Assembly (NCBI GenBank): GCA_017557625.1
Contig: JAFYYG010000001.1
Coordinates: forward strand, 56,248-120,247
DNA length: 64,000 nt
Direction of reading: 5' to 3'
DNA from: Muribaculaceae bacterium
Lineage (GTDB): Bacteria; Bacteroidota; Bacteroidia; Bacteroidales; Muribaculaceae
The first letter of the stretch is position 1, and each line of letters starts with the position of its first letter. The notes under the pieces are model-generated. The model saw nothing but the letters and a program-made list of their open reading frames with translations. It had not been told where the DNA came from and searched no databases. Of the stretch, positions 53,558 to 61,861 are shown in pieces. The translations under genes and the position numbers were made by a program.

Positions 53558-55495
53558 ATGAATAAACTTAAAATAACAGCATTATTAGTTCTTACATGCC
53601 TGATGGGTGTGAGCTGTGAAGATATTCTTGATGACAATGTCAACCCCGACAAGCCACACTCTATCAGTGTCACCGAGGCGTTGCCAGTGGTTGTGTTCTA
53701 TGCTCAGCAAATCAATTATGACCACGCTGAGTATTACAACTACTTCTCACAGTTCCTCACCACAGGTGGTAAGAGCTCGGTGGGTGCCTACTCCTACAAG
53801 TGCGAGTGGGAGATGCTCACCATGAACCGCCACCCGCAGTGGCGCCGCCACTTCTACGACATTGGCGTTAATGCCAAGAACTTGATACAATTCTCGCAAG
53901 ACATTGGCTCACCAAACTATGAGCTGATTGCGCGCACCATCAAGCTGATGTCAACTCAGTTGACAACCGACGCTTTCGGAGATATGCCACGCTCACAGGC
54001 CTACATGACCAACGCACCCACCTACGACACTCAAGCGAGCATCTATAAGTGGATGTTTGAGGAGGCCGACGAGCTGATACGTCTCTATGAAGACCCTGCT
54101 TACACCCAGAACGAGCACAACCTGGTGATCGACGCGGCGCAAGACCGTGTATATGCCGGCGACCTCGAGAAGTGGAAGGGCCTTGTCTATGCCATCAAGG
54201 CGCGCCTGCTGCTGCGCAACATCCCTAATGTGGACCGCAGCCCTGCCATGTGCCAGAAGATTATTGCTGCCGCCGACGCTGCCATCAACCAGTGGCGCAA
54301 GGGCGACCTGCTCTACGGCGAGTGGTTCGGCAACGAGCCTCGCTACAACTTCGACGGTGGCACAGGAACCCAAAACTGCGTGTGGAGCCTCTCCAAGCCA
54401 GTTATCAACAGCTGGGAGTCGCGTTCCAACCTGCTCGACGGAGCCATCCCGAGCAAGTACTTCATGGTTGACGTGTTGGGCATCAGTGCTCCCGACAACG
54501 AGCGCTATTGCGGAACCTACAACGGTGGTACCGCATCGAGCTTCCAGGGCTATGCCAACGACCCGCGTTGCGTGCTGCTGATGATTCCGCGCACTGGACC
54601 TCAGTCGCCCAGCAACACCACCTCATCGGTCATCAAGATGCGTTACCTTGAGAACAACATCGGAATGAGCACAAGTTACAAGATTGCCAACTATCCCAAC
54701 CTCTATATGGGAGCTTATTGCGGTGACCCTGCTGGCTACAACCCCATCTTTACCATGGAGGAGCTTTACTTCATCAAGGCCGAGGCAATGTACTGGATGG
54801 GTGACAAGGCTGGTGCCTGCGCTCTTGCAAAAGAAGCTACCGAGCACAACATCGAGCGTCATCTCGACTTCTTCCTGAAGAAGTATCCTAACCCCAACTA
54901 CAACGAGACCACTGACAACAAGTATCCCGGTCAGGCCACCGTAAGTGGTGTGCCAGGCTACACTCAGGCTCAGTATTGGGAGGGTCAGATGAATGCCTTC
55001 CTCAACAACGAGGACTACTACACCTATACTTATAAGCCCGACGGTTCTATCAACAAAGCCACCCTGCGTGTTCCAAAGGTCACCGACCGTGGAAACAAGC
55101 ACTGGTTCTTCAATCCTTCAGAATTCTCTCTGAGCGACTTGATGATACAGAAATACGTGGCTATGGTTTACCAACCCGAGATGTGGACCGACATGCGACG
55201 CTACCACTACAGCAACAAGCGCAACAACTACGGTATTGGCGATGCCAATGAGATTATCTATCCCAATCTGCGACGCCCATACAACCTCTATGCACCTTAC
55301 TGGGTTGACGGCTTGACCGAATCACAGAAGGAGAACACTTGGATCCAGCGCCTGAACTACGACCCCGAAACCGAGGAGAAATACAACCGCTCGGAGTTGC
55401 AGCGATTAGGTGCCTACAAGAATTACAAGTGGCTGCAGGAGCCTATGATATGGTCGCATGCCTATGGCGAGGTAAGTTCGCTCACTGGTGAGTAA
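53558..55495 (+). CDS. SusD/RagB-like surface substrate-binding lipoprotein
   Basis: A 645-residue lipoprotein, lipidated at Cys20 (LMGVSC followed by EDILDD, the acidic stretch typical of surface-exported Bacteroidetes lipoproteins). The sequence has the SusD-like helical plan: an N-terminal helix pair (SVTEALPVVVFYAQQINYDH), the TPR-like region with TIKLMSTQLTTDAFGDMPRS and EADELIRLYED, AIKARLLLRN, and a C-terminal YFIKAEAMYWMGDKAGACA. It covers the barrel of the SusC partner and captures ligand. The gene follows SusC by 24 bp. It resembles the SusD-like_2 branch rather than starch-binding SusD. Confidence 0.92.
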   Translation: MNKLKITALLVLTCLMGVSCEDILDDNVNPDKPHSISVTEALPVVVFYAQQINYDHAEYYNYFSQFLTTGGKSSVGAYSYKCEWEMLTMNRHPQWRRHFYDIGVNAKNLIQFSQDIGSPNYELIARTIKLMSTQLTTDAFGDMPRSQAYMTNAPTYDTQASIYKWMFEEADELIRLYEDPAYTQNEHNLVIDAAQDRVYAGDLEKWKGLVYAIKARLLLRNIPNVDRSPAMCQKIIAAADAAINQWRKGDLLYGEWFGNEPRYNFDGGTGTQNCVWSLSKPVINSWESRSNLLDGAIPSKYFMVDVLGISAPDNERYCGTYNGGTASSFQGYANDPRCVLLMIPRTGPQSPSNTTSSVIKMRYLENNIGMSTSYKIANYPNLYMGAYCGDPAGYNPIFTMEELYFIKAEAMYWMGDKAGACALAKEATEHNIERHLDFFLKKYPNPNYNETTDNKYPGQATVSGVPGYTQAQYWEGQMNAFLNNEDYYTYTYKPDGSINKATLRVPKVTDRGNKHWFFNPSEFSLSDLMIQKYVAMVYQPEMWTDMRRYHYSNKRNNYGIGDANEIIYPNLRRPYNLYAPYWVDGLTESQKENTWIQRLNYDPETEEKYNRSELQRLGAYKNYKWLQEPMIWSHAYGEVSSLTGE

Positions 55496-55540
55496 TGAAC
55501 ACCTGACAAATGTAATGAATCAATTATAAATTCAAAAATT

Positions 55541-56590
55541 ATGATGAAGATTTTTAATATATTAGGTTCTCTGGCCCTTTTAATGGCCCTGACTACTGCA
55601 TGTGCCGTGAATGACCCTTTCGCCGACAACATGGAGATAGGTCAGGTGGTGCCTACTGTGTCGTGGGAACTCAGCGACGTGGCTAAGGCTGGTGGATTTG
55701 TCAACTTCAAGGCAAAATACTACACCAGCAGCGACCACAATATTGATCACTGCGAGGTGTGGGGACTAGTGACACGAACCACTGCGGCAGCCGCTACTTG
55801 CCGACTCACTACATCGCTGTCCTACACTAAGACGGTAAACTCTACCGACACCATCCGCAATAGTGTTAAGCTCGCCTCCTTCGAACATAGCAAGGCGGAG
55901 TGGGATGGACATGAATATGTGCTTGTTGATTCCTTCCAGGTGTCGTCAACTCTTGCCCCCATCACATGGGTGGAGCCTGAGATTTTTGACGAAGACCGTT
56001 TCAACATGTACTATCCCGAGACATTCCAGCAAGAGTTTGTTGACCATGTGGTTGAGTATTTGACTCGCGATAGCGTTTATTACAACGACCTGCGCAACAT
56101 ATATATCAACTACGACTTCACTGCCGAGCAGTTTGAGGCCCTCAACAACAAGTATGGTTTCTCAATCCCCTTCAGCACCGAGAGCGGCGACAAGAGTAAT
56201 ATGTGGTATGTAAATACCAATGTGGTGGACCATTACTACTATGTTACTATCGATGATGCGGGTGTGAAGACCGAGCATGAGATTGCTACCCCCGAACAGG
56301 CCCCTGCCGGTGTCAACATCTATGAGGTGTATGAGTCGAGTCCTTGGGTGTACAGCCGCTACAGCGATGACACTGGTGGTCGCATCACCTCGGTGCGCAA
56401 GCAGTATATGCCGTTCTGGAAAGACCTTATTAACGAGATACCTTTCAAGGACTGGATATACAACAGCAGCGACAAGAACTATTCGGTGAACTTCACCCGC
56501 AACTACATCCTTTATCCCACTTTCCGTGTCTTTGACGAGACAGGCAAGATGGGTAAAGATACCGAGATTAAGCAAATTTCTCTTAACTAG
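55541..56590 (+). CDS. SusE/F-position lipoprotein of unknown fold
   Basis: A 349-residue lipoprotein: MM start, signal peptide with lipidated Cys21 (LTTACAVND). After it, an immunoglobulin-like stretch (VPTVSWELSDVAKAGGFVNFKAKYYT, about 37-62) and a tyrosine/aspartate-rich region (EDRFNMYYPETFQQEFVDHVVEYL). I do not recognise a family. Its place, 45 bp after SusD and before a second lipoprotein, is that of SusE/SusF, which are surface ligand-binding accessory proteins, and an accessory role in the same uptake complex is likely (inference from context). Confidence 0.75.
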   Translation: MMKIFNILGSLALLMALTTACAVNDPFADNMEIGQVVPTVSWELSDVAKAGGFVNFKAKYYTSSDHNIDHCEVWGLVTRTTAAAATCRLTTSLSYTKTVNSTDTIRNSVKLASFEHSKAEWDGHEYVLVDSFQVSSTLAPITWVEPEIFDEDRFNMYYPETFQQEFVDHVVEYLTRDSVYYNDLRNIYINYDFTAEQFEALNNKYGFSIPFSTESGDKSNMWYVNTNVVDHYYYVTIDDAGVKTEHEIATPEQAPAGVNIYEVYESSPWVYSRYSDDTGGRITSVRKQYMPFWKDLINEIPFKDWIYNSSDKNYSVNFTRNYILYPTFRVFDETGKMGKDTEIKQISLN

Positions 56591-56618
56591 CGAACAAGCT
56601 TAAAAAACAATTTTAGTT

Positions 56619-58337
56619 ATGAAGATTTTTAAGAATTTAGCATTAATGACATTGATGGTGCTGGCGTTGGCATCGTGTGTCGAGAAGGAGCCTGAGTATG
56701 GCAACTTCGGAGGCAAGGATGTGGACTTCACTTACAATGTTGATGGAGATGAATATGCTCTCGATTTCTATGTGGTATCGACTATAAAGTTCAACAACAC
56801 CAGCGAGAAGAGCGGTAATGTGACTTGGGACTTTGGCGACGGCACCAGCTCCAGCGACCAGAACCCTACTCACAAATATGCTCAGGCGGGACTCTATCAG
56901 GTGACGCTCACCGTTGATGGCGTAGGCAAGCGCACCTATCCGCTGCTCATATACGATATTGCTCCTGTGCTTAGTGTAGCTGAGCAGAGTGCCGAGACAG
57001 TGGTCATCAACGACGTGACCGTGCAACTCGACATCGCTCTGCCTAACCCCGAAAACCTCGAGTGCAAGTATGTGTGGAAGTTCCCCGAGGGCACCGCTCT
57101 TGAGGACGGCACTCCTATTGAGGAGTTCACGGGTTATAGCCACAGCGACGGCACTGTTGACAACCCCGGCAAACTCAAATTCAAGAACATTGGCTCGCAG
57201 AAGATTGAGCTGCAGACTTGGTTTGATATCAATGGTGAGAATCGCCGTCTTGAGGACAGCTATGTCAACGTGCAGGTGGGTTCTTCGATTCCCTGCCCAA
57301 CGTTGTATTATGCGGTGTTTGGCGGCAACATCAAGGCCTACAAACTCGTGGATATGAGCCAGCTGCCTGCCGGCACCAAAAACATGCCATTTGATATGGG
57401 CGTGAGCTCGGGCAACATGCCTACCACCTTGGTATTTGCCAGCGTGGAGGACAAAGACTATGTCTATATCCTCGACTGCGGTAAGCAGTACTACTACGTC
57501 AACGACGAGAACGGCGTGCTTGGCGACGGCAAAATCAGCGTGATGACTGCCGACGGCACCGATGTTAGCACTATGGTCACCAATGTGGGAGGGCAGGCCT
57601 TTAACGACCCATTCCAGGGTTTCGCCGATGAAGCGACTGGCTACCTCTACTACACCGACCGCAACACTGGTATCCGCCGCTTGCCGCTCACCACGCGCGG
57701 CGAGCGTGAGCAGACGGTGTTCTCGAGCGTCGCAGGATACTTCTGCGTGAACAATATGCTCAACTACTACGGCAACGGCATAGCCTATGGTGCCATCCAC
57801 ACTGGCCTCTACCAAGACCGCACTGGCGTGTTCTGGTGGGGTAAGAACTATTCGGGCAATGGCATCTACCGCTTCCGCGTTAGCGACATCGGCGAGCCAT
57901 CGGCAACCAAGCCAGGTCCCATTCCGTTCCCCATCGTGCTGCAGGCCACCCAACCCCGTGCCTTCACCCTCGATGAAGACCTAGGCAACCTCTATGTGTG
58001 GATGAGCAAGGGTGGCACGCCAGGTCCAGGCTTCACCGCCTATCCCATGCCTGGCCCCACCCAGGGACTCGATTATGACCAGTACACCGCTTTCATCAAT
58101 ATGGAAGCCAACCCTGAGAACACTACAGCCGACGAGGGTGTTTACACAACTCAGTTTGCTGTCGATGCTCTCACCCATTTCGTGTACTTCGGCTTCCGTG
58201 CCGCATCAACCGAGAAGAACTACACTACCGGACTCAAGTACTACAACCCAACCGACAAGAAGGTGTATGACTTCAACGCCAACCGTGAGCGCATTCTCGG
58301 CCTCTGCGTCAACCCACGACTGACCTGTCTGTTCTAA
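56619..58337 (+). CDS. Surface lipoprotein with PKD domain and propeller-like C-terminal part
   Basis: A 572-residue lipoprotein lipidated at Cys20 (LALASCVEKEPEYG). A PKD domain at about 40-110 has the signature VTWDFGDGTSSSDQNPTHKY. A second beta domain (about 115-215) follows, then a beta-rich region (about 225-565) with phrases such as TTLVFASVEDKDYVYILDCG and EATGYLYYTDRNTGIRRLPL that suggest a beta-propeller. It is the last gene of the SusC/D operon (28 bp after the preceding stop) and is followed by a strong terminator. It probably binds ligand at the surface; the ligand is unknown. Confidence 0.8.
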   Translation: MKIFKNLALMTLMVLALASCVEKEPEYGNFGGKDVDFTYNVDGDEYALDFYVVSTIKFNNTSEKSGNVTWDFGDGTSSSDQNPTHKYAQAGLYQVTLTVDGVGKRTYPLLIYDIAPVLSVAEQSAETVVINDVTVQLDIALPNPENLECKYVWKFPEGTALEDGTPIEEFTGYSHSDGTVDNPGKLKFKNIGSQKIELQTWFDINGENRRLEDSYVNVQVGSSIPCPTLYYAVFGGNIKAYKLVDMSQLPAGTKNMPFDMGVSSGNMPTTLVFASVEDKDYVYILDCGKQYYYVNDENGVLGDGKISVMTADGTDVSTMVTNVGGQAFNDPFQGFADEATGYLYYTDRNTGIRRLPLTTRGEREQTVFSSVAGYFCVNNMLNYYGNGIAYGAIHTGLYQDRTGVFWWGKNYSGNGIYRFRVSDIGEPSATKPGPIPFPIVLQATQPRAFTLDEDLGNLYVWMSKGGTPGPGFTAYPMPGPTQGLDYDQYTAFINMEANPENTTADEGVYTTQFAVDALTHFVYFGFRAASTEKNYTTGLKYYNPTDKKVYDFNANRERILGLCVNPRLTCLF

Positions 58338-58369
58338 ACACTGTTCTCTGTTAGGGACTATCATAAACG

Positions 58370-58414
58370 CAACCACCCCGATGCATAATCGTGCCATCGA
58401 GGTGGTTGTTTTTT
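58370..58414 (+). terminator. Rho-independent terminator of the SusC/D operon
   Basis: CAACCACC pairs perfectly with GGTGGTTG, extended by CGATG/CATCG inside, followed by a T-run. Confidence 0.85.
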
Positions 58415-58519
58415 CTCGTCAGCTTGTTTGCCATTTAGTCTTTCATCGCCTAATTACCGATTTGGGTTAAATGAATTATAAGAATAAGTGATATTCGTTA
58501 TTAATAATGTGTAATTTTA

Positions 58520-58527
58520 TAACTTTG
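58520..58527 (+). promoter_or_regulatory. -7 box of the 58638 gene
   Basis: TAACTTTG, about 110 nt before the ATG. No well-spaced TTG. Confidence 0.45.
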
Positions 58528-58637
58528 TTCAGAAAAAAGTAAGAAAAATTTGGTAAATTGACGAGTTTTTAGTTTCTTTGTGGGTTGTAAAGAAAACTCT
58601 AAAAAATCATTATTAATATCTAAAAACATTTTGCAAA

Positions 58638-60080
58638 ATGAAGAAATTATTACTCGTATCAATCTTAGTTGCTATTGCGTTCACTAGCGCCTCGGCAGCT
58701 GGCTTGTTGCTGAAAAAAGACCCTAACGGCTATGAGACCGTGAATGGCATCAGCATGCGCAACCTGTGGCTCTTAGACCGTTTCCACTATGGTACAAATG
58801 AACTTCAAAACGACTTTGCATGGTGTAATGTCAAAGCCCGTACCGCTGTGATGCAGGATGGCGTCGTTTATATTGCCCGCAGTGAGGCAAAGCAGATTAT
58901 CACGCCAGGTGCCGACGGCAACGACACCATCATGTCTGCCGTGATTTATCGCTTTGATGCTATGACTGGCGAGGAGATGACTCCACTTGATGTTACCCTC
59001 AATGGTGAGCCTTACGGAGTGTTCCTTGGCGCGAACTCTATTGGCAAGGACAACTTCGGGCATGTGTGGGTGGCTCCTTACACCAGTGAAAAAACCGCTG
59101 ATTTACCCTTGTATCAGGTGAATATTGAGACTGGTGAACTCACACTCGTTGCCAATCTAAACAAGGGCGATGTGATTGCCCGTACCGACTATGTGGACCT
59201 CGTGGGCGATATCACTCTTGAGCAGGCTGAGTGCAATGTGCTCTCACCTGGTTCGGGTGTTCCCACCGTTTATGGCTGGCACAACGAACAGGGCGGCGAT
59301 GCCGACACTTGGGAAGGCTTCTTCAGTGGCGACCCCTACATGGACTTCGTAGAGATGTTCCCCGAGAGCCAGACACAATGGGGTACAGCTCCCGCAGCAC
59401 GATTTGTGCTAGGCGAGGATGAGGACACTCGCTATAGTGGTGAGACCTTCTACATCGACGGTTTCAACACTGTGCCTGTGCTCTATGCCAGCGACGGTAC
59501 TATAATTGACGGCTTTGGCAGTCTCTCTCAAGAAGAAATGGCTGCTGACAGCCTGCTGATGCCTAAGACCGGATGTAATGGTATTGCTGAGTTTGCTCTT
59601 GGTGACCACAACTTCATCGTTTACCCAATTGGTCAGTACGACGCTCCCAACTCTTGCCAGGTGAACATCTGCGAGCTTGGTGAGGGCATGGCATTCAGCG
59701 GAATGCAGCGTTACTGGACCTTCCCTGCCGACGGTCAAGGTCAGACCAGCGATAGCGGTCTTCGCATCCACCCCATCACAGCCGATTACACCACCGAGGG
59801 CGGCAAGGAAGCAGCAATCATCTTTGAGTACAAGTGCTACAACGGAATGGGTGTTTACATCGTTGGCGAAGGTGTGGTACCCGATGAGCCAATGGTTATA
59901 AGCATTCCTGGCGATGTTAACGGCGACGGTAATGTCACCGCAGCCGATGTCACCGCGCTCTACGACTTCCTTCTCACCAATGATGAAACCAATATCGTGA
60001 ATGGTGACCAGAACGGCGATGGAAACATCACCAGTGCTGATGTGACTGCCGTTTATGATATTTTATTAGGAGTTAACTAA
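58638..60080 (+). CDS. Secreted propeller-like protein, dockerin-tagged
   Basis: A 480-residue protein: signal peptide 1-20, a beta-rich region (about 25-415) and a two-repeat dockerin (423-480, GDVNGDGNVTAADVTALYDF, then GDQNGDGNITSADVTAVYDI). The middle has repeated strands around VMQDGVVYIARSEAKQ, IGKDNFGHVWVAP, LPLYQVNIETGELTLV, FYIDGFNTVPVLYASDG and YNGMGVYIVGEGV, suggesting a beta-propeller. The same order of motifs occurs in the C-terminal regions of the two GHL10-like proteins. No catalytic motif is recognised; carbohydrate or protein binding is possible. The paralogue at 60259 follows. Confidence 0.78.
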   Translation: MKKLLLVSILVAIAFTSASAAGLLLKKDPNGYETVNGISMRNLWLLDRFHYGTNELQNDFAWCNVKARTAVMQDGVVYIARSEAKQIITPGADGNDTIMSAVIYRFDAMTGEEMTPLDVTLNGEPYGVFLGANSIGKDNFGHVWVAPYTSEKTADLPLYQVNIETGELTLVANLNKGDVIARTDYVDLVGDITLEQAECNVLSPGSGVPTVYGWHNEQGGDADTWEGFFSGDPYMDFVEMFPESQTQWGTAPAARFVLGEDEDTRYSGETFYIDGFNTVPVLYASDGTIIDGFGSLSQEEMAADSLLMPKTGCNGIAEFALGDHNFIVYPIGQYDAPNSCQVNICELGEGMAFSGMQRYWTFPADGQGQTSDSGLRIHPITADYTTEGGKEAAIIFEYKCYNGMGVYIVGEGVVPDEPMVISIPGDVNGDGNVTAADVTALYDFLLTNDETNIVNGDQNGDGNITSADVTAVYDILLGVN

Positions 60081-60102
60081 TACAAAGTAGTAGAAACAGA
60101 AT

Positions 60103-60133
60103 AAGGGGGGAGGCTTGGTGGTTTTCCCCCCTT
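60103..60133 (+). terminator. Rho-independent terminator
   Basis: AAGGGGGG pairs with CCCCCCTT, followed by TTGTGTTT, 22 nt after the stop at 60080. Nearly identical to the one at 61705. Confidence 0.75.
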
Positions 60134-60166
60134 TGTGTTTAATTAAATAGCTAACAAAAAGAAAAA

Positions 60167-60245
60167 TCAAGAATCAAACATTCGAGAATTCGAACATTCG
60201 AATATTCGAATACTCGAATAATCGAAAAATCGAAAAATCAAGCTC
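60167..60245. repeat. TCGAA-type 8-nt periodic repeat before a start codon
   Basis: Nine in-phase 8-nt units (TCAAACAT, TCGAGAAT, TCGAACAT, TCGAATAT, TCGAATAC, TCGAATAA, TCGAAAAA, TCGAAAAA, TCAAGCTC), preceded by a 7-nt unit, ending 13 nt before the ATG at 60259. Confidence 0.9.
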
Positions 60246-60258
60246 AAAAAATAATAAC

Positions 60259-61683
60259 ATGAAAAAATTAATACTATTATCAATTATGGCGGTAATGACC
60301 ACCTTGAGCAGCTGGGCGGTGACCGACGGCCAGACCTATGCCAAGGTGAACGGCATAGGAGTGAAGAACCTGTGGATGTTTGACCGCGTGCACGCCAATC
60401 AGGCTTACCTTGCTTCGCCCATCTGCCACACCAATGCCCGCACCGCCACCATGACCGACGGCGTGATTTATGTGTCGCGTAGCCAAGAGAAAATAATTGT
60501 GATGCCTAATCCTGAAACCGGCAAGAACGACACAATCATGCAAGGCGTGATTCACTGCTTTGACGCCCTCACTGGTCAACCCACCAAAGATCTGGACCTG
60601 ACACTCAACGGTGTGCCTTACGGCGTATTCCTGGGCAACACCAGCATTGGCTGCGACAACTTCGGGCACATCTGGGTAGCACCCATGACCAGTGCCGCCG
60701 CAATTGAGATTCCTATCTATCAGGTGGATACCGAGAGTGGCGAGATGACTCTTGTGACTAATATGAGTAAAGGCGAGGTACCCTATCGCACCGATTACCT
60801 CGACCTTATTGGCGATATTACCCTTGAAGAGGCTGAATGTAACATTATGACCGTTGGCCACGACAGTAACAATCCTGGCAAACCCACTGTATATCGTTGG
60901 CATAATGATCAAGGAGGCGACATCGACACCTGGGAAGGAGGATTCAGTGGCGACCCCTTTATGGATTTCACAGAGTTCTACCCTGAGAGCAGGGTGGGAT
61001 TTGCCATGGCACCAATTGTAAAAATGCTGATTGGCGAAGATGAAGAAACACTCTACAGCGGTGAGTACTTTTACATCGATGGCTCCGATGAGGGACCAGT
61101 GCTCTACGCTGTCGACGGCTCTGTTATTGACAGTTTTGAGAATGTCCCAGAAGAGTTGAGGCAGAGAAGTTATACAGCCAACGGCATGAACGAATTTTCT
61201 CTCGGTGACCGCCATTTCTTCACCTATGTGAGATCTGACATGAACGGCAACGGCAATGGTTGCCAAATCAACGTGTGTGAGCTTGGCGATGGCGATATGC
61301 TTGAGACCATGACCAAATATTGGCAACTGCCGGCCGACAGTGTAGGCAAATTCAACGATAGCGGTTTGCGTGTGCACTGCATCGCAGTGGAGAAAGGTAT
61401 TGACGACCAGGGCAACGAGGAAGTGACACTGCTCACCTTCAAGGCCTATAACGGAATGGGCGTTTACAAGATTGGTCCCGCCATTGAGCCCGACGGCCCT
61501 GTGGCTGTTCCCGGCGACGTGAACGGCGACGGCAATGTCACCGCTGCCGATGTCACCGCTCTCTATGACTTCCTGCTAAGCAACGACACGACCAATCTCA
61601 TTAATGGCGACCAGAACGGCGACGGAGATATCACGAGTGCCGATGTCACGGCGGTCTATGATATATTATTAGGTGTTAACTAA
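60259..61683 (+). CDS. Secreted propeller-like protein, dockerin-tagged (paralogue)
   Basis: A 474-residue paralogue of the preceding protein. Signal peptide 1-20 (MKKLILLSIMAVMTTLSSWA). The beta-rich region has the same strand order: NLWMFDRVH, MTDGVIYVSRSQEK, IGCDNFGHIWVAP, IPIYQVDTESGEMTLV, YRWHNDQGGDIDTWEGG, YNGMGVYKIGPAI. The dockerin (417-474) is almost the same as in the first copy. Gene, terminator and repeat leader appear duplicated as a unit. No promoter of the TAnnTTTG type is seen between the terminator and the start, so how it is transcribed is unclear. Confidence 0.78.
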   Translation: MKKLILLSIMAVMTTLSSWAVTDGQTYAKVNGIGVKNLWMFDRVHANQAYLASPICHTNARTATMTDGVIYVSRSQEKIIVMPNPETGKNDTIMQGVIHCFDALTGQPTKDLDLTLNGVPYGVFLGNTSIGCDNFGHIWVAPMTSAAAIEIPIYQVDTESGEMTLVTNMSKGEVPYRTDYLDLIGDITLEEAECNIMTVGHDSNNPGKPTVYRWHNDQGGDIDTWEGGFSGDPFMDFTEFYPESRVGFAMAPIVKMLIGEDEETLYSGEYFYIDGSDEGPVLYAVDGSVIDSFENVPEELRQRSYTANGMNEFSLGDRHFFTYVRSDMNGNGNGCQINVCELGDGDMLETMTKYWQLPADSVGKFNDSGLRVHCIAVEKGIDDQGNEEVTLLTFKAYNGMGVYKIGPAIEPDGPVAVPGDVNGDGNVTAADVTALYDFLLSNDTTNLINGDQNGDGDITSADVTAVYDILLGVN

Positions 61684-61704
61684 TACAAAGTAGAAAAAAA
61701 GAAT

Positions 61705-61735
61705 AAGGGGGAGGCTTGGTGGTTTTTCCCCCCTT
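61705..61735 (+). terminator. Rho-independent terminator (duplicate)
   Basis: AAGGGGG pairs with CCCCCTT around GAGGCTTGGTGG; near-copy of the terminator at 60103. Confidence 0.75.
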
Positions 61736-61768
61736 TGTGTTTAATTAAATAGCTAACAAAAAGAAAAA

Positions 61769-61848
61769 TCGAGAATTCGAACATTCGAACAATCGAGCAA
61801 TCGAGCAATCGAGCAATCGAATACTCGATTACTCGAAAATTCAATCTC
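61769..61848. repeat. TCGA-type 8-nt periodic repeat before a start codon
   Basis: Exactly ten in-phase 8-nt units: TCGAGAAT, TCGAACAT, TCGAACAA, TCGAGCAA three times, TCGAATAC, TCGATTAC, TCGAAAAT, TCAATCTC. It ends 13 nt before the ATG at 61862, the same distance as in the preceding gene. Confidence 0.92.
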
Positions 61849-61861
61849 AAAAAAAAATTCC

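Larger units (their letters stand above)
58338..58637. other. Spacer with terminator and promoter
   Basis: It contains the operon terminator at 58370-58414 and TAACTTTG at 58520-58527. The word GATTTGGGTTAAA near 58459 resembles AATTTGGGTTTAA near 50170 upstream of the SusC operon, a possible shared operator. No gene. Confidence 0.5.

Noticed and set aside
56643-57953. Long minus-strand reading frame (436 codons) opposite the PKD lipoprotein gene
   Set aside because: It lies entirely antisense to a lipoprotein with signal peptide and PKD signature, and its composition is that of an antisense shadow without recognisable motifs.
60280-61377. Minus-strand reading frame (365 codons) opposite the 60259 gene
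   Set aside because: Antisense to a gene with signal peptide, dockerin and close paralogue; His/Val/Ala-rich shadow translation without domain pattern.
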